From positions 21,351,698 to 21,415,697 of the forward strand of contig NC_090134.1 in NCBI RefSeq assembly GCF_040581485.1: 64,000 nucleotides of DNA, written 5' to 3'. The stretch comes from Linepithema humile (lineage: Eukaryota; Arthropoda; Insecta; Hymenoptera; Formicidae). Below, piece after piece: positions 1 through 12,979 of the stretch; positions within the stretch are counted from its first letter, which is position 1, and every line of letters begins with the position of its first letter. Under the pieces are notes generated by a model that did not search any database, was not told the DNA's origin, and saw only the letters and a program-made list of their open reading frames with translations. The position numbers and the translations under genes are program-made.

Positions 1-2560
1 TGTATCGCGACGGAGAAAAGATCGGTCTCGCGAGAGCTGAACCGAATGAGCGCGAATGAGCTCCAAAGTTACCGGGTTACGTCTCGCGGACGCGTCTCGT
101 TGCAAGGCCGAGGATGCCTTCGTTACATTACGTACGAGCTGTCACGCTGCGCACGTGGTTCGCCAAGAGACGCGGAGCGACGACGTCCTCCCAGTACGAA
201 GAACCTGACGCTCCGAGAAGCCGCCAGCCACTGACTACGTGCTTCGTGCAACCGATGCTAGGCCTGTTCCTCTTTGCGGGGAGGCACGCGCGGCTGTCGG
301 TTACATTCGGTCAGTCTCGACTCCGCTCGTTCTCTCAGGCCAACTTGAAGCGCTTCGCCGCCGCGCCTGACTCGTTCCGATCTGTACCCGAGGCCGCATC
401 GCCGCGCCGCCGGCCGTCTGTCCGATACCACCCAACTCTGCGACTTCTAGAACGAACCTTAGCCCCTTCTCTCTGCCCCGCAACCCTCCTCGCTCTCCTA
501 ACTACCGTGGGTGTACCGTAACTGCGTACGACCGGTGTATATCGCTCTGATAGTACAACGCTGCGAAACAGTCAGTGTACTAGGAACGCTATTTTAATCG
601 CTTAAATTATCGTTACGGTGTTCCCAATATCGCTCACGCACGCGTCCAACTGCATTCGTCGTCCGGTTAGGCGAATAAACAACAATTTTTTTAACCTTTA
701 AAAGTGAACACTAAGCACGTTGGGTGCAAATTTAAATTATTACACCGATCCTTTTTCCCCTTCGACTCTTCGCAGCGCATCATCGAAATAGTGTCATTCA
801 AAGAAATGAGTTATTTTAAAACACTTGTGAGATTAATTAAACATGATCTCATAATGTCGTTATTTAAAACAGGAGAAATGTAATATTTGACGAATGCCAA
901 CACATTATAATTTTTTTTAACTTGCATAATTAAGTTAAATAAAGGGTGATACGCGAAAAGCAAGCATAGTCGCAAGAGCGACTTAAAAGCCTCCCGCGCA
1001 GCTGGTTGCGCGGAGCTTTTACACAGGCGCATTCGCGCGACACGTCGCCTGTACACTTCCAACCTCCTCCACTTCACCGTTGCGTCATCACGGCTTCGCA
1101 GTGCGCCGGGATTCAACGGGGATCGCGCGGAAGCGGGCGCGCGAACGCGGACGCGCGCGCCAGCGCGAGCGGCTGAGTGCGGCGACGACGCATCTGTACC
1201 GCTCTGCTTACACTTACTACAAATCCGTCTCAGTGGCGCTCATCCGATCAGCGGTCGATGCAGTCGGCGACCGAGACGCGAAGCGACGATGCAACGTGTC
1301 GACATATGCACGGCGCATCGTTGCGCGAGTCCATCATGAATTAGCCAGTGGCTCTCTCGCGCGGGGAAACGTCGCGCCGATGCACCATTACGGTGCGTTA
1401 CGAAATAAGAGAGTACGATTAAAGAAATCCGAGTAGCATAAAAGTCGAGGCTCGTCGATGACGTTTCCCCGATGATGCTTCTCGACGTATACTTAACTCG
1501 CGGATTGAAACAAATGTTTAATTGCGCAACACGCGTGATTAGCCGCGATACGCGCGCGATTACGGCCACGTTTCATGCTAATGTAATCGATAGGAAGACG
1601 ATTATTTGTCAATAGATAATTAGACGATGCGGCGCACCGCAAAGGATGCAGCGCATTGAATGGCGGATGAGTAATTGCAGCGCGAATATTACCCGCGATT
1701 GCGAGCGCCGTCATTGGTACACTCTGTAAATGAGAAGTAAAATTGGTGGATGACACGCAAACGTCCCGCAGGAACGTGACGATAATGCCGGGGCAGCGGA
1801 GGACGCCGAGGCTTTTAATTAAAAGTCCAACGCGGTGCCATAAAGGCGATCTTTCGCGGTAAGCAATGCCACCTACGCTGTTGATCAGTTTCGCTCTTTC
1901 TCTCATTTAGCTCGCAACGGCAATTCGCTCGAGTTCTCTTTTATCTTTTCCTAAACATATATTTGCATGGTAACGCGTAGCTGATTTGTTTTTAAAATTC
2001 TTTGCTGCGATCAATGTAAGCAGCAATTTACGTCCGCATTCGATTAAAACAACCGGGGGTCACATTGTTTTCGAAACAAATTGCCGATACAAATCCGATC
2101 GTCGTTGTGCCCGTCGCTCGATCTCGTCCCGCGAGTGAACGACGTATCGAAAATCGCGTTCGCGAATAAACGCGGAGGGCGGCGTATGTCGACGACGACG
2201 TAATGTAACCTCTGTTAACGTAAGATGATCTCGCGAGATAAGAAACGACATCGCATCGGCTTTCGTTGAATCCCGAGGCGAGGCGAGGCGCGCGCTCGCG
2301 AGAAAGAGAGAGGAAAGTGCCTCCTCGGCACCGAGCGAAGCGACGATTATCTCTCCGTTACTACCGTCGACCAAGTTTCTTCCTCGAAGCATTCCGCGCG
2401 ACGTCGGTGCGCGTACGTGCCGAACGGCGGCCGCGAAATAAACGAGCCGAGGTATACGATCGAAGGTCGATTGTAAACATTTATGACGACGTCGCGGCTC
2501 CAGCTATCGACGTTTATGTTACAGATATACGAGCCGCGAACGGTTGAAGGCCAACTGTAA
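1..2560. other. CpG-rich DNA without a recognisable gene
   Basis: Blocks at about 1-540, 1020-1450 and 2080-2560 are rich in CpG and alternate with AT-rich stretches. An initiator-like GGTCAGTC sits near 310. Open frames up to 137 codons overlap each other on opposite strands and have Arg/Ser/Ala-rich compositions dictated by CpG content. No domain, signal peptide or splice-supported exon is seen. Confidence 0.5.
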
Positions 2561-5373
2561 AAATACGAGCCGATCTGTGGCTGTAATAAAGATAAGTAAA
2601 AATGTACGCCCGGCTTTTTTGAAACCGAAAATAATGTAGCTAGCAAAAAGCAAGTTTCTTTCTTAAGGAAAGTCGCAGATGTTTACGCGCGATGCAACGG
2701 CAATGTGTTGAAAAAAAGTGCAATCGTATCAACGCACACACACACACAGACACATAAATCAATAATTACACGCGATCGAATGTTAAAAACTCTTAACACA
2801 TCGTGAATTAAAAATGTGCAAGTTTGCCTCGCTTTTCCTACAATTTGATATGCTATATTTAATGAAAAAAGAGTAGAGCGTCTCCGTTGTTGCAACGAAA
2901 TAGCAGCAATGCAGCAACGGTGTTTTTCTACGTACAGAAAGTCAATAAAAACGTCAAAAATCTGATTGGATCACGTTCCTTCCTGTGCGAGCACTCTCTC
3001 CGAAATCTGTCAGCGCGTTATCAAAAGTTCGACGCGGATTTTTACCTCGGTCGCCAACGGGATGAAACGTCCGCGGGATACAAATGTAATTTTCATAGCA
3101 AACCAAGCTTCGCGTTACTTCCGGATAGTGTACGCTCCATCGAACATATTTTCGGATCAGAAAGCCTTCTCTCGGAACCAACGGTACTGTTGAAAACAAC
3201 GAATGATCCGGGGAACGAGATCGCGGGAGAGCGTCTCGTCGTTTTCCTCTTTTCCGCGTAATACTTTTCGTTCCGTTTCTGTTTCGTTCACGCAGTGCGC
3301 ACATATAGTTTAAAAAATACCGAATAGAAAACACAGATCGCGGGCGAAAGAAAGGGCGAAGGCGATGGGTAGCCGATGCCGTCTCTAGCTGATTTGTGAG
3401 ATCACTCGTCTTCTTTTCGCGACTTTTGCAGAATTTAACTCGTGAATTTATTATACATTGCGATCATAATTTAATAAATATTAATAGATTGAATAATTTT
3501 ACCGACATTTTTTCGACATTATTATAAAAAACTCGTTTGAATAATCAAGCAATTAAATATTTATTTTTATATACAAAACATGGTAAATAAGTAAACGTGA
3601 AATATAATGCCGTTTCATATTTTAGTAATGAATAAAGCCTCTGAAAAACACTTAAAAAGAGTATTTGTCGATATTGTCACGCGCGGATCGTTCATAAGAA
3701 AAAAAGGTGATTAAAATAATAGTGACTAACGTAAACAGACTTGCGTCGTCGAGAACGTCGCGCAGCAAAGAAAAAAAAACTAACAAAGATTCCAAAAGAA
3801 AGTGACGACAATGGAAGGGATTGCCTCGCGTTTCTTTTCTTCCGCGGCTCGATTTCGTTCTCCTTCTCTCAGAAGATGCAGCCGTGCTCGCGTCTCGTCA
3901 ATGTCTCAACCTGACGACCGATAAAATCGCGGATTGACGACATACTCGTCGAAATTTCGCAATCCGAGCGATTTCTCGTAAAAATTAGTTAATATGTAAA
4001 TTATATGCAAATAAAGAAATTTTTTGTATTTGTATAAATATTTAACGCTTCAACTGCGATCAAGTAAGATGTTGCAATTATTTTTGAAAAACGGATTAAA
4101 ACATGAAAAAGTGATCACGAAATTTTGGTACTAAAAGTTATAAATATATTTTATGTTTAACAGTTCAAAAAAAAAAATATGGTTTTTATTTTAGATAAAT
4201 AAAATTCGGAATCAGTGGCCTTTAGAGTCACGAAGCTACGTATTTATCTCACAGTTCACTTAACCAAAATACAGGCTATCTCGAGTGTTATTATCTTGAG
4301 GAAATATCGTTTATGTTGCGGTGACAATCCTGCTAAGTCGTTGCGATGCGAGGATCGTATGTGACGTTTAAGAAACTACGGCTTAAGTCATTACGGCGCC
4401 TCATGTAATTTAATCGCAGGAAGCAATTCCAATTTTGCATGCATATCATCGTATGTTGCGCATGACAGATCATAATACGCATATTCAAGAATGTCAGTAG
4501 ATTTCCTATAGATGTTTTATGTGACATACGTTCATCTATAAATAGCTGTATCGTGTAGAAAATTACCGAGAAAGGCTTATTATTAAATATTTATATAAAT
4601 GCAAAAACGTTCTCTATTTGTATTGTCGATAAATTTTTCTACTGTATATAATTAGTGATTATTTGAAAAAAATTTAATTTGTTATATTCGACTCACAATA
4701 GATATCGAATACATTTTTCACCGCCATTTAAGAATATCCAAACTATTGAGAGGACAAAAAATTGTTTGAATGAAGTAGCCTCATTTTTTAATCAAGATCA
4801 AATTGCATGAACGCATTTCTGCTTCATCTCGCTACCTCGTACTACCACTGCTCTCTGATTTATCTCGAGGCGTGCGCGTCGTAATCGCGCGATTCCAGCG
4901 AAACCTGCCGTCAGCGAATTCCTCCGGCAAACAAAGAGTCGCGTTGGTGACCAGAGAAGGACAGAGCGCGAAAAAGAAGGCCATGTGGAAACGAGTCGAA
5001 AATAAAAAGCACGTCTTCGTGATGCGAAACGCTCTTGGCTCGTTATTTTACTTAATTTTCAGGTTATTAAAAAAATATCTAACGTGAGTGAATAACAAGG
5101 AAGCAACAAGAATTTGAAAAACGGTGTAACAAATATATATAAAATAGTAAAAAAAAGAAAAAAATTACGATATTTTTAATAGTAAATAAAGTTGGGTAAT
5201 AGTAAACGTTGATTTTTCGCGAATTATTTGCGAAATCTAACACAATTCGACGCTCAATTGTTGCTGTATTTAGCACTAAAAAGTAAGATATTACCAATTG
5301 AACTCGAGCGAACAAATGTTAATGAGAATCGCTGCTTAGGAATGACATCCACTACTTACTTGTTTTCATTTAG
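2561..5373. other. AT-rich DNA, nothing recognised
   Basis: Mostly AT-rich with homopolymer runs and one short CA tract near 2734-2748. The frames near 2950-3330 overlap on both strands and show no domain. No repeat family, RNA gene or well-formed exon was seen. Confidence 0.5.
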
Positions 5374-5585
5374 ACACTTACGAGCATGTGTGAACGACGA
5401 ACTGTTTATATTACTGCGACGCGCCGGAGACTTTTGCTATCGACAAAGGCCTACGTAACCGGATCACATTCGTCATCAACTAACCAGTTCCGTTCTCGGT
5501 AAGTGATATATCAGAAAGATCAAGATTTGAAAGCTGTTGGCAAATTCACAGAGTAGATACGCATTAATTAATTTCGCTAACTTAC

Positions 5586-5657
5586 ATTTGCATGGCAGAT
5601 TGCAGGCATATGGCGCAGATGGCTGAATGAGTGTACAATCTGCTGATCGCGACTTAC
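5586..5657 (-). other. Cryptic RS-exon 1 (72 nt)
   Basis: This segment lies between the ratchet point at 5657/5658 and a downstream minus-strand donor, GTAAGTTAG at 5585-5577. In known recursive splicing such a short exon is first defined by the spliceosome through its downstream donor. It is then normally removed because the regenerated upstream donor is used in the second step. The 72 nt are exactly 24 codons. The frame starting at the first base is open and begins Val-Ser, the third frame is also open, and the second frame stops at once (TAA inside GTAAGT). The exon ends in ATGCAAAT, a canonical POU octamer, immediately before the donor. No protein family is recognised, so coding use is unsupported. 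It could also be a genuine alternative cassette exon. Confidence 0.45.
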
Positions 5658-5688
5658 CTGAAAGAAAAATAAGACATTGTAATTAGTA
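5652..5688 (-). other. Recursive splice site (ratchet point) 1
   Basis: On the minus strand a complete 3' splice site is fused to a 5' splice site with no intervening base. It reads TTATTTTTCTTTCAG (plus-strand 5672 down to 5658) followed at once by GTAAGT (5657 down to 5652). A consensus branch-point sequence TACTAAT occupies 5688-5682, which puts the branch A about 25 nt from the AG. Juxtaposed YAG|GTRAGT is the defining signature of ratchet points in long insect introns such as Drosophila Ubx: splicing to the AG regenerates a donor that is used for the next step. The tract, AG, donor and branch point are directly visible; use in vivo is inferred. The alternative is a chance acceptor that happens to precede GTAAGT, but the ideal branch point and the matching site at 54600 argue against this. 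Confidence 0.6.
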
Positions 5689-7440
5689 ATTTGAAGAAAT
5701 ATATCAGCATGGTTGACAAACGTTAAAAAGTACTTTTTTTCCTGATTTATTCAGATTAAAAGCGTAATAAATGTCAGATTTGAAATGTGTTTATTAATAT
5801 ATCCTGCGTATCAAATATCTCTCGCGTGTAATATCACATCAGATTACATTATCAACGGTACGCAAGTCGGACATACACGTGTCACAAGAAGCTAACCACT
5901 ATTTTCCTAGCGTGTCACGGCAATAATACATGGAACAATTTCGCTCGTCATTGTTTTCCATACGCTTATTATCTAGCAACATTCATTATCATTCACAATA
6001 TGTCCGTATAAATATCACATCGGATCTGATAATAACTTTTCTACAACTGCGTTAAAAAAATTCACCATGTTATCGACTAGAATCTCGTGTCACGACGGCC
6101 TATTATATTTCGTTGCATCGCTAAGCTTGCGATGGTGACATAATTCACGATAACATAAACGATGATGTGTCATGGATCTCTTGTGATAAACTTTTCCTTG
6201 TGCACATATATTTCAAAATATGTTACTCCTATTCATTTGTAGTTAAAAAGAAGGTCGATAATTTGAAAGTTATTGCTTCCGGTCCAATAAAATATTTAAA
6301 TGTATTTACATTCGATAATATCTCTTATCTTGTTATTTTAGGAAAAGCTCGGTCGCAAAAGAAATGGGCGATATCACTAAATAAACTGTCAAATATTAAA
6401 CGCATCATAATCGATGTGTTCTTTTCTGGTCATAGCTTGTATCTGGGGCACACCGGAAGCGGGAATCATTGTCTCGAGTAGTAAAAAGAGGGAGCAGCTA
6501 AGAAAGCGAACGAAGACGAAGAGGGGAATGAAAGAACAGGACAGACGACGATGATTGTAGAAAAGACAAAGAGGATAAGAGGTTCAAGACGAGCAACAGT
6601 GTTTACCCTTGATGGTCGGCGAACGCTGATTCCAGAAACCATACCACGATTATATCTCGTCCGTTCAGTCTTTCTTGCCTGCGTCGGCGCGTTTCACCGA
6701 TGTTCCTCTTTCCGTGCCTCTTTCCCACCGCCTTGCTTTTTCTCTCTCCCTTTCTCTCGAAAGTGCGATAAGTCGCTTTTACAACACGCTCACTTCTCTT
6801 TTCTAAACAGGAATGTGACGTTGTTCTTTATGCGTAAGGACGGGGCCAAACAAAACCGTTTCCACGGAGACCCGTTGATATCTCGAAAGATAAAATGCAT
6901 TCTACAGAAAGAAAATCCCGATAAAAGACAAGGGACAAATTGACCATCATAGGTTCAAAGGAATGTCAACCGACCGAAGGCATCGAGCGATTTTACATTT
7001 GTAAATTTTCGGAGCAATCGTTCGGCATTTGCAATCGACTCGAAATTTTGTTTCGCGAGGGGATCGCGAAACATTTTAAACTGCATCTGTCGAAAAGCAG
7101 AGCAGCTGGTTGCAGTAGCAGTGGAAATCGAATTATCTCGCAAAGCGGAATCGAAGCGCCGCGAAATATCGAGAGATCGACGGTCTCTCGCCCCGACGGC
7201 GTTGAGAGATCTTCTCGGATAGCCCGGAGGTTCGATTTATCGGCGAAGGGATGAATCCGAGTGCAGGAGCGCGTAAACGAGCGGGGCGGGCGACGCTTGC
7301 ATAAAGCAGTGGAAAATTCGGGTTGAAACCTGTGAAAGCGGGGAAAGAAGATCAATAAAGTGGTGTGCCATACTGTCGGTGCCGCCGGTGTGTCGTTGTA
7401 GTAGCGGGTGGCTCACGCTGGTGTGTATTATTAAGCGAAG
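5689..7440. other. Unannotated DNA upstream of ratchet point 1 on the minus strand
   Basis: An AT-rich half (5689-6480) is followed by a mixed C/T-rich segment (6640-6830). Frames at 6167-6481 and 6551-6943 show no domain. Nothing else is supported. Confidence 0.45.
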
Positions 7441-7710
7441 AGGTGTGGAGCCGGAGAGAGAAATGGGAGAGGCGAGAGAGAGAGAGATGAGAGAAAAGCG
7501 AAGAAGAGGAAAAAAGATGGCAAACGAACTGCAGAGAAGGAGAGAAAGAGAAAAGGACTGTTTGCTGAAAAAAAAGCGAAAGAGCAAAAGAATGACGATA
7601 CGAAGCCAGGTGGAGGGACAAGGAAGCCGATGGAAAATGTGGAACAGACGTAATAAAAACTTGCGGCAGAAAAAAGGGAGTGAGAGAGAGAAAGAGAGAG
7701 AAGATTACTG
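7441..7710 (+). promoter_or_regulatory. GAGA-rich tract
   Basis: About 270 nt in which the plus strand is mostly G and A, with many GAGAG motifs (for example around 7455, 7475-7495 and 7680-7700). GAGAG is the binding core of insect GAGA factor. The purine bias removes stop codons, so open frames of more than 100 codons appear in several frames on both strands. The predicted peptides are Lys/Arg/Glu or Ser/Leu/Phe low complexity and are not called as genes. A regulatory role is possible but unproven. Confidence 0.4.
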
Positions 7711-10177
7711 GAGTAACATCGTGTATCAACCGATATCAACCTGCAGGGATCCTAAGATAAACTTGACGTTGTCTTGAATGTAATTCATAGATTCCATCTC
7801 TAGATTGAAATCTGATATTTGAGCGAGAAGTTTGGCCCCGTCAAAATATTTTATCCAAACTTTGCTAAAAAATGACACAATATTTAATATAACAGATAAT
7901 ATTTCACGCAAGAAGAGAGTGAAACATTTTTTGCGACTATTTGGCACAGCGAAATGCTCGATTGCGAACTTCGATCTCCGTGGCTTGACTTCTGAAACGG
8001 CCGAATAACAGAGTTTCGCCGCGAAATAATCGCATCGGCGCAACCGGGCCGGAAGGTAACGACATCGGACGGCACTAACGTCGATCGCGGTGTACGGTCT
8101 ACTTAGCAATGCACTTTTCTGCATGGTTTACACGCAAAATCGGCGCAGCGCAAAACGAGGCAGATTAGAAATTCGTTCCACATAGTTATATCCGCGGAAA
8201 CGCGCGGCTCGCGCGGGAGCAACATCCCCGATTTCACGCGTTTTTGTCCGGTGACGGGCTCTGACCGTGCACGGCCCAGCGCGTATAATATAATTTTGGA
8301 TTGATCTAACGTTTCTTTTCCTTTTTAAGACGTCGACACGAACGAGCACGGGCGACTCGCGAAGCGCACTGAGCACCACTGGCCGCCGAGGTGCTGCGTT
8401 TCCCCTTTATGCAGCCAATGGCGTAACCGCTTGCGGTATCAACGTAGCGGCAGAATCGACAACGTCTATTAAGAGCGTAAATCTCGTAGCTTTTAGTGCG
8501 CCATGAAAGGTACGCACTGCGTCTACACGTCGTTCTGCAGATTTACGCCATCCCGTTGTCGCGCTATTATGGCGTAAAGCGACATTGTTTCATTAGGTAT
8601 CTCCTCGTCGTAAATATTATATTTAAGTAGCGCATAATCAGTCTTGAATTTAAGAGCCATTCGTATGACATGCTTTCTTTATATGAATAAACTTTCACGT
8701 CTTTGAATTCCGCGGCTATTATATCGCCGACTATTTTCCATCGAACCGACCTCGCCGCGAATCACCCCTCGATAACCCGCGCTGATGTGCTCGGCGGCAC
8801 AAGTTGTACTCTATAGCCCTTCGTCAACTTCTCGCGCAAGACTCGTTTCTCGCTAACAGAAGGGGAAGAAAGGGAATACATTTCACGCAGAGAAGCTTTC
8901 ATGCGTTGCCGGCGTCAGTGCTTTTCCTTCCTTCCTTCGCACAGAAAATCCATAAGCCAGCACCGGGCACTTTCTCGAAGGTTGCGATCTTGTTAATTTC
9001 CGTAATAGCTGTGACTGATTTATCAATTCCGAGTCTTTTAAACCAGATTTACGCTAAACATAATATTTCCCCACTGTGGGACGTGTTAAGTCTCGGAAAG
9101 ACTTAATCTGATGGAAAAATTAAGGCTCTCCTTTTTATTTCTATTCCGGCGTAAAGTGCGGAAAAGACGGCCGCGAATTTCTACATTAATTCAGACTGAC
9201 GTTCCGAGACGACTGCACTACAGTGTAAATTAGTCGCCTTTCATTCGCGCGCAAATTTCATGGCGATCGTATAGCGACGATTAATACTTTCTTTCCTACT
9301 TTCCTTGCCGCGAGCATCTAGCGATAGATTCAGTTGCTCGAGAGTTTCGCCAACGGTTTTACGAACTTGCGCGTTTCCGTTATTCCAATTTATTATTACG
9401 CTGCACAAAGACTTATTGATGCAGGACGATAGTTCTAAACGGTACTCGCAAGAAATGCGGCTCTTGATGCGAGAAATGTTCGGTAAGATGTTTCAAAATT
9501 CGATGTAATGCAAGAAGTATTATAATTGATAATAAACTGAGAAAGTATAGTCACTTTCTCAGTTACCGCCGAAAATTCACGCTATTGTTTAATATTACAA
9601 GTTTTACGGCGCTGCGAGGCATCTACTTATTCTGCTCCATTGTTCACGCTAAGATGTAAGTGTGTATATCGATACGCTACTTTAAGAATTAACGCTATAT
9701 TCCGACAGGGGTAGGCTTTTTCGGATGCGGCTCAAGATTTAATTGCAATTCCTGAAAATTTCTTCTTATCGATGACGAATTCGAATGTATGTTTCCCGGT
9801 GAATGAAAGCAGTATTCTCGAAAATGTTCCACCGCCAGGAAGTTAAACTGGGACATCGCGCGTCTATCTCCCTTTCGCGGCGGCATCGGCGCGCATCGCT
9901 CGTTCGTTCGTTAATCCCAGAGCGTCGCGACTACTTTGCAGGAGGTTACCCTCCTTCCGTCGTCGTCCTGATGCCGGTGGTAGCGTCCTTCTTTCGTACC
10001 CTCGCGCGCTGCTTGTCAGTGGTGGCGTGGGTGGCAGAGGGCGGGTGGAAGAGAGGTACCACCATGTTATGTAGCCCCACCACCGACTCCGTCCTGACCA
10101 ACCGGCTGTTTACTGTTTGGCCTCCCGGGATATCGATCCCAGTGGCGTAAGAACCCGCAACCCAGGGCTACCCGACC
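7711..10177. other. Unannotated mixed-composition DNA
   Basis: CpG-rich around 7970-8400 and from 9860. AT-rich elsewhere. The only distinct structure is the small hairpin at 9535-9564. No gene is recognised. Confidence 0.45.
9535..9564. repeat. Perfect 12-bp stem hairpin
   Basis: AACTGAGAAAGT (9535-9546) is followed by a 6-nt loop and its exact reverse complement (9553-9564). It is too short for a miRNA precursor. Confidence 0.7.
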
Positions 10178-10246
10178 AGGGAGAGAGAAAGAGAGACAGG
10201 GAGAGCGCGCAAAAGCAAGAGGGAGAAAGGGAGAGAGAGGAGAGAT
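10178..10246 (+). promoter_or_regulatory. GAGA-rich tract
   Basis: A purine tract with repeated GGGAGAGAGA blocks inside a CpG-rich segment (about 9860-10450). It is compatible with a GAGA-factor-bound element; a simple repeat is the alternative. Confidence 0.4.
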
Positions 10247-12958
10247 CGGCACGCGGTGGGTTTCGGCCGCGGGCGGTTGGCAACCGACTCTAGTGTTGAT
10301 ACAGCACGATTCCGACACCGCCTCCTTACCCTCGGACTCGGCTGGCACTCAGGTAAATTGACTTCGACTGAGTAGCACCCGTCTTTAATTGAAGATACGC
10401 TTCGGCACGGGCGAAGCAACGCAGCGAAATCGCGAACCGAATTCGGCAAGCCGTGAGATAACGCGAGGAATAAGTACCTTTCTGGAAAATCGGTGTTATT
10501 AAACGGTACGGCTAACAGTTTTTGTAAAAATTATCGATCGTTCAGTTTTAAGTAGATTGCAAAAAAAAAATCTAGACTTCACTTTATATGCATAGATTCT
10601 CTTGTACGACATTACGTAGTATAATCATTAATCGCTCTCGTTCGGAACGAGAAAGGAGACCCCTTCACGGCCATTTTACCGAGACGATCGGCAGAGTGGA
10701 GTGGATCATGTTCGGAACGGAACCGGCAGCGGCCATTGTTGTGCCAAGAGGGTTGAAGAATGAATCTTGCCACGAATGGATTTTGGGTGGGATTATGCCG
10801 TCCCACTTTCGATTCCATTCGATGGCAGAATTTATCGAGCTACCAACTTGGACGGTCTTCCCGCTCAGAGTAATCTCCGGTTACGTAAATCGTGCAATAT
10901 CAACGATGCGAATTTAAAAATAATTTTCGTCCCAACGAATCGACAAATAATTCCTGAATATTGCCATCTAACTTGTTTTTTTTTACGATATATTTCAATA
11001 GACGTACAACTTCAATCTATAAAAAAATATATCTGTTATTAAAGAAAATGCATTCCGAAAATGTTATCGCGCCAATTAAAGATTTATGATTCGACAAATG
11101 CTTCAAAAATGCGCATTGTTTTGTCAAGAGACCGGCAGCAGAGATTCGTAATTCGCCGAAATGCACAACGCGTGTATGTGTTTGACAGCGGTGCACATAT
11201 GACGATGCGTGCACTGTGGTGTACTGATACACGTGTCCCGCGGCATGTTGAACACGCGCTATCTCAGATGCAATCTTTTCGATCCTCGATTCATACCGAT
11301 CGCGCCGCTACTTGTCTGGCGCACGAGCCGATCCCCTTACACGGGAGCTACGCGTCAACGATTGGCACGAGTTATTTGTCAATCCGCAAATATCTCGAAG
11401 CGCGCACGTTTACATGCTGCAAATAATTACACAAAACGTAAAAAAAAATCATCGTTTTTTAGCACAAAATTTTTTATGTCCAGCAAAATCAAACACTTTT
11501 CAAACTGTATCTTCAAAACTAGAAATAAATAATATTCCTTGCCGATTTCTATCGGAATTTTAATTAAAGAGAAAATAATTGTGTCTCCGAGTGAAATTTC
11601 TACTGATGTAAATATGAATCGACGCAAATTCGCCGAGCTAAAAATAGATACAGTGTTGGTTAGATTTGTCGTATACCAATTGCATTGGATTGCTACTCAA
11701 CCGTTATCTGTGCCCGGTGTCATCCGCGAAGCAAAGAGGCAGGAGAAGACAGGAGAAGAGAGACGCTCGCTACGTTGCACGCGCGTGCGATCACGTGACG
11801 TTACGGTGACTGCACAGCGACCGCGCGATGCGCCAGCGCATTTATTATGCATGTACACCCGCATATATCACGGTGATACACATTAAAACGACGCGGCCAC
11901 GTACATATACTCGTATTCAACAGACTTCTCTCTCCGTCGACGCAGTCGCGTTTCGTAATAATAAGAAAGCGCGCGTACCGCGACGACCCGTTCGTATAAG
12001 CGTAAACGCAAAGACTGCGGAGACCCTCGAACGATCAATATTTATTCTTCAAGGATGTTTCGGTATTGCTAACACTATTAAATATCTTGAAAAAAGTATG
12101 TTTGAAGAACTGTTGATAACGTCAATGTAATCTCCGAAATCCAAATAAAATTCAGCAAATAGCTTAGAAAAGATCGTCCTAAGTTTAATGTTGTTAGCGT
12201 AGCGTCTATATGACGATCAATTTGATCGTCATTCGGAGAGAAACGTGAAAAAAAGAATGTAGAATCCACGGTTAACCGTGCGCTGTAATTGCGCTTGGAG
12301 AGAACACGGGAGTAACGAGAGAATGCGAATTGAAGTCACGGTGGAGAGACAACGAGGGGACAGAAAGGCGAAACCAGAGAACGGGTCGAGTGCGTTTTGA
12401 AATTTTTGCAACCGTTGCGAGAGGACTGCCTTAGGCAATCCCGCTCGGTTATTCGCCGGGAATACGTCGGATGTACGAACACGCCTTTCCCCCGGCTGTA
12501 CATGCCAAGAGCGAGCGCGCGGTCCGCCTGCACCTCGAGTGCATCCGCAACGCAAACGATGCGGCTACTTTATGATCGATCTCGGTGCCAGCCACGATAG
12601 ATCATAATCACGCAAATTCGAACTGCACCCGTATCGAATGCGAACTAGACATTTCGCTTTCGCAACAACCGCAATCAAAATATCGTAATGTACGTGACGT
12701 ACGTACGCCGGCAGTGGCTGCGACTTGCAATTTTTTTCAACGCCCGAAGCTGTTTTACGAAACCGTTCGCGTGAATTAAATGCAGAGGGGTCAGAGGTTA
12801 CGTTATCCGCGGCAGCATTTTCCACTTATCTCATTTTCTGCACATTTTCTGCTCGTGACAGTGGCCACCCTCTCGCGATGACACGGTACTAGAGAGGTTC
12901 CTCTCCAGATGTCCTAAACATTTTTCACATTGTGCAATGCAGTACCTTAAACGCGGTG
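10247..12958. other. Unannotated mixed-composition DNA
   Basis: A CpG-rich edge to about 10450, then AT-rich with a second CpG-rich patch at 12300-12560. Opposite-strand frames overlap throughout. No supported gene, RNA or mobile element. Confidence 0.45.
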
Positions 12959-12979
12959 AAAAAAAAAAAAAAAAAAAAA
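12959..12979. repeat. A21 homopolymer
   Basis: An uninterrupted run of 21 A. No upstream retroelement body or target duplication is evident, so it is not called a retroposon tail. Confidence 0.95.

Noticed and set aside
5611..5660. A-box-like TGGCGCAGATGG suggesting a tRNA
   Set aside because: No GGTTCRA B box follows. The segment is explained by the RS-exon on the minus strand.
7352..7777. Four overlapping 100+ codon frames on both strands
   Set aside because: A product of the GA/TC strand bias, which removes stop codons. Peptides are low-complexity Arg/Glu/Lys or Ser/Leu/Phe.
9535..9564. 12-bp hairpin as a miRNA precursor or terminator
   Set aside because: Far too short for a miRNA precursor, and hairpin terminators do not apply in an insect nuclear genome.
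10340..10360. Plus-strand CTCAG|GTAAAT as a ratchet point
   Set aside because: Poor pyrimidine tract, weak donor, and the opposite strand to the two good sites.
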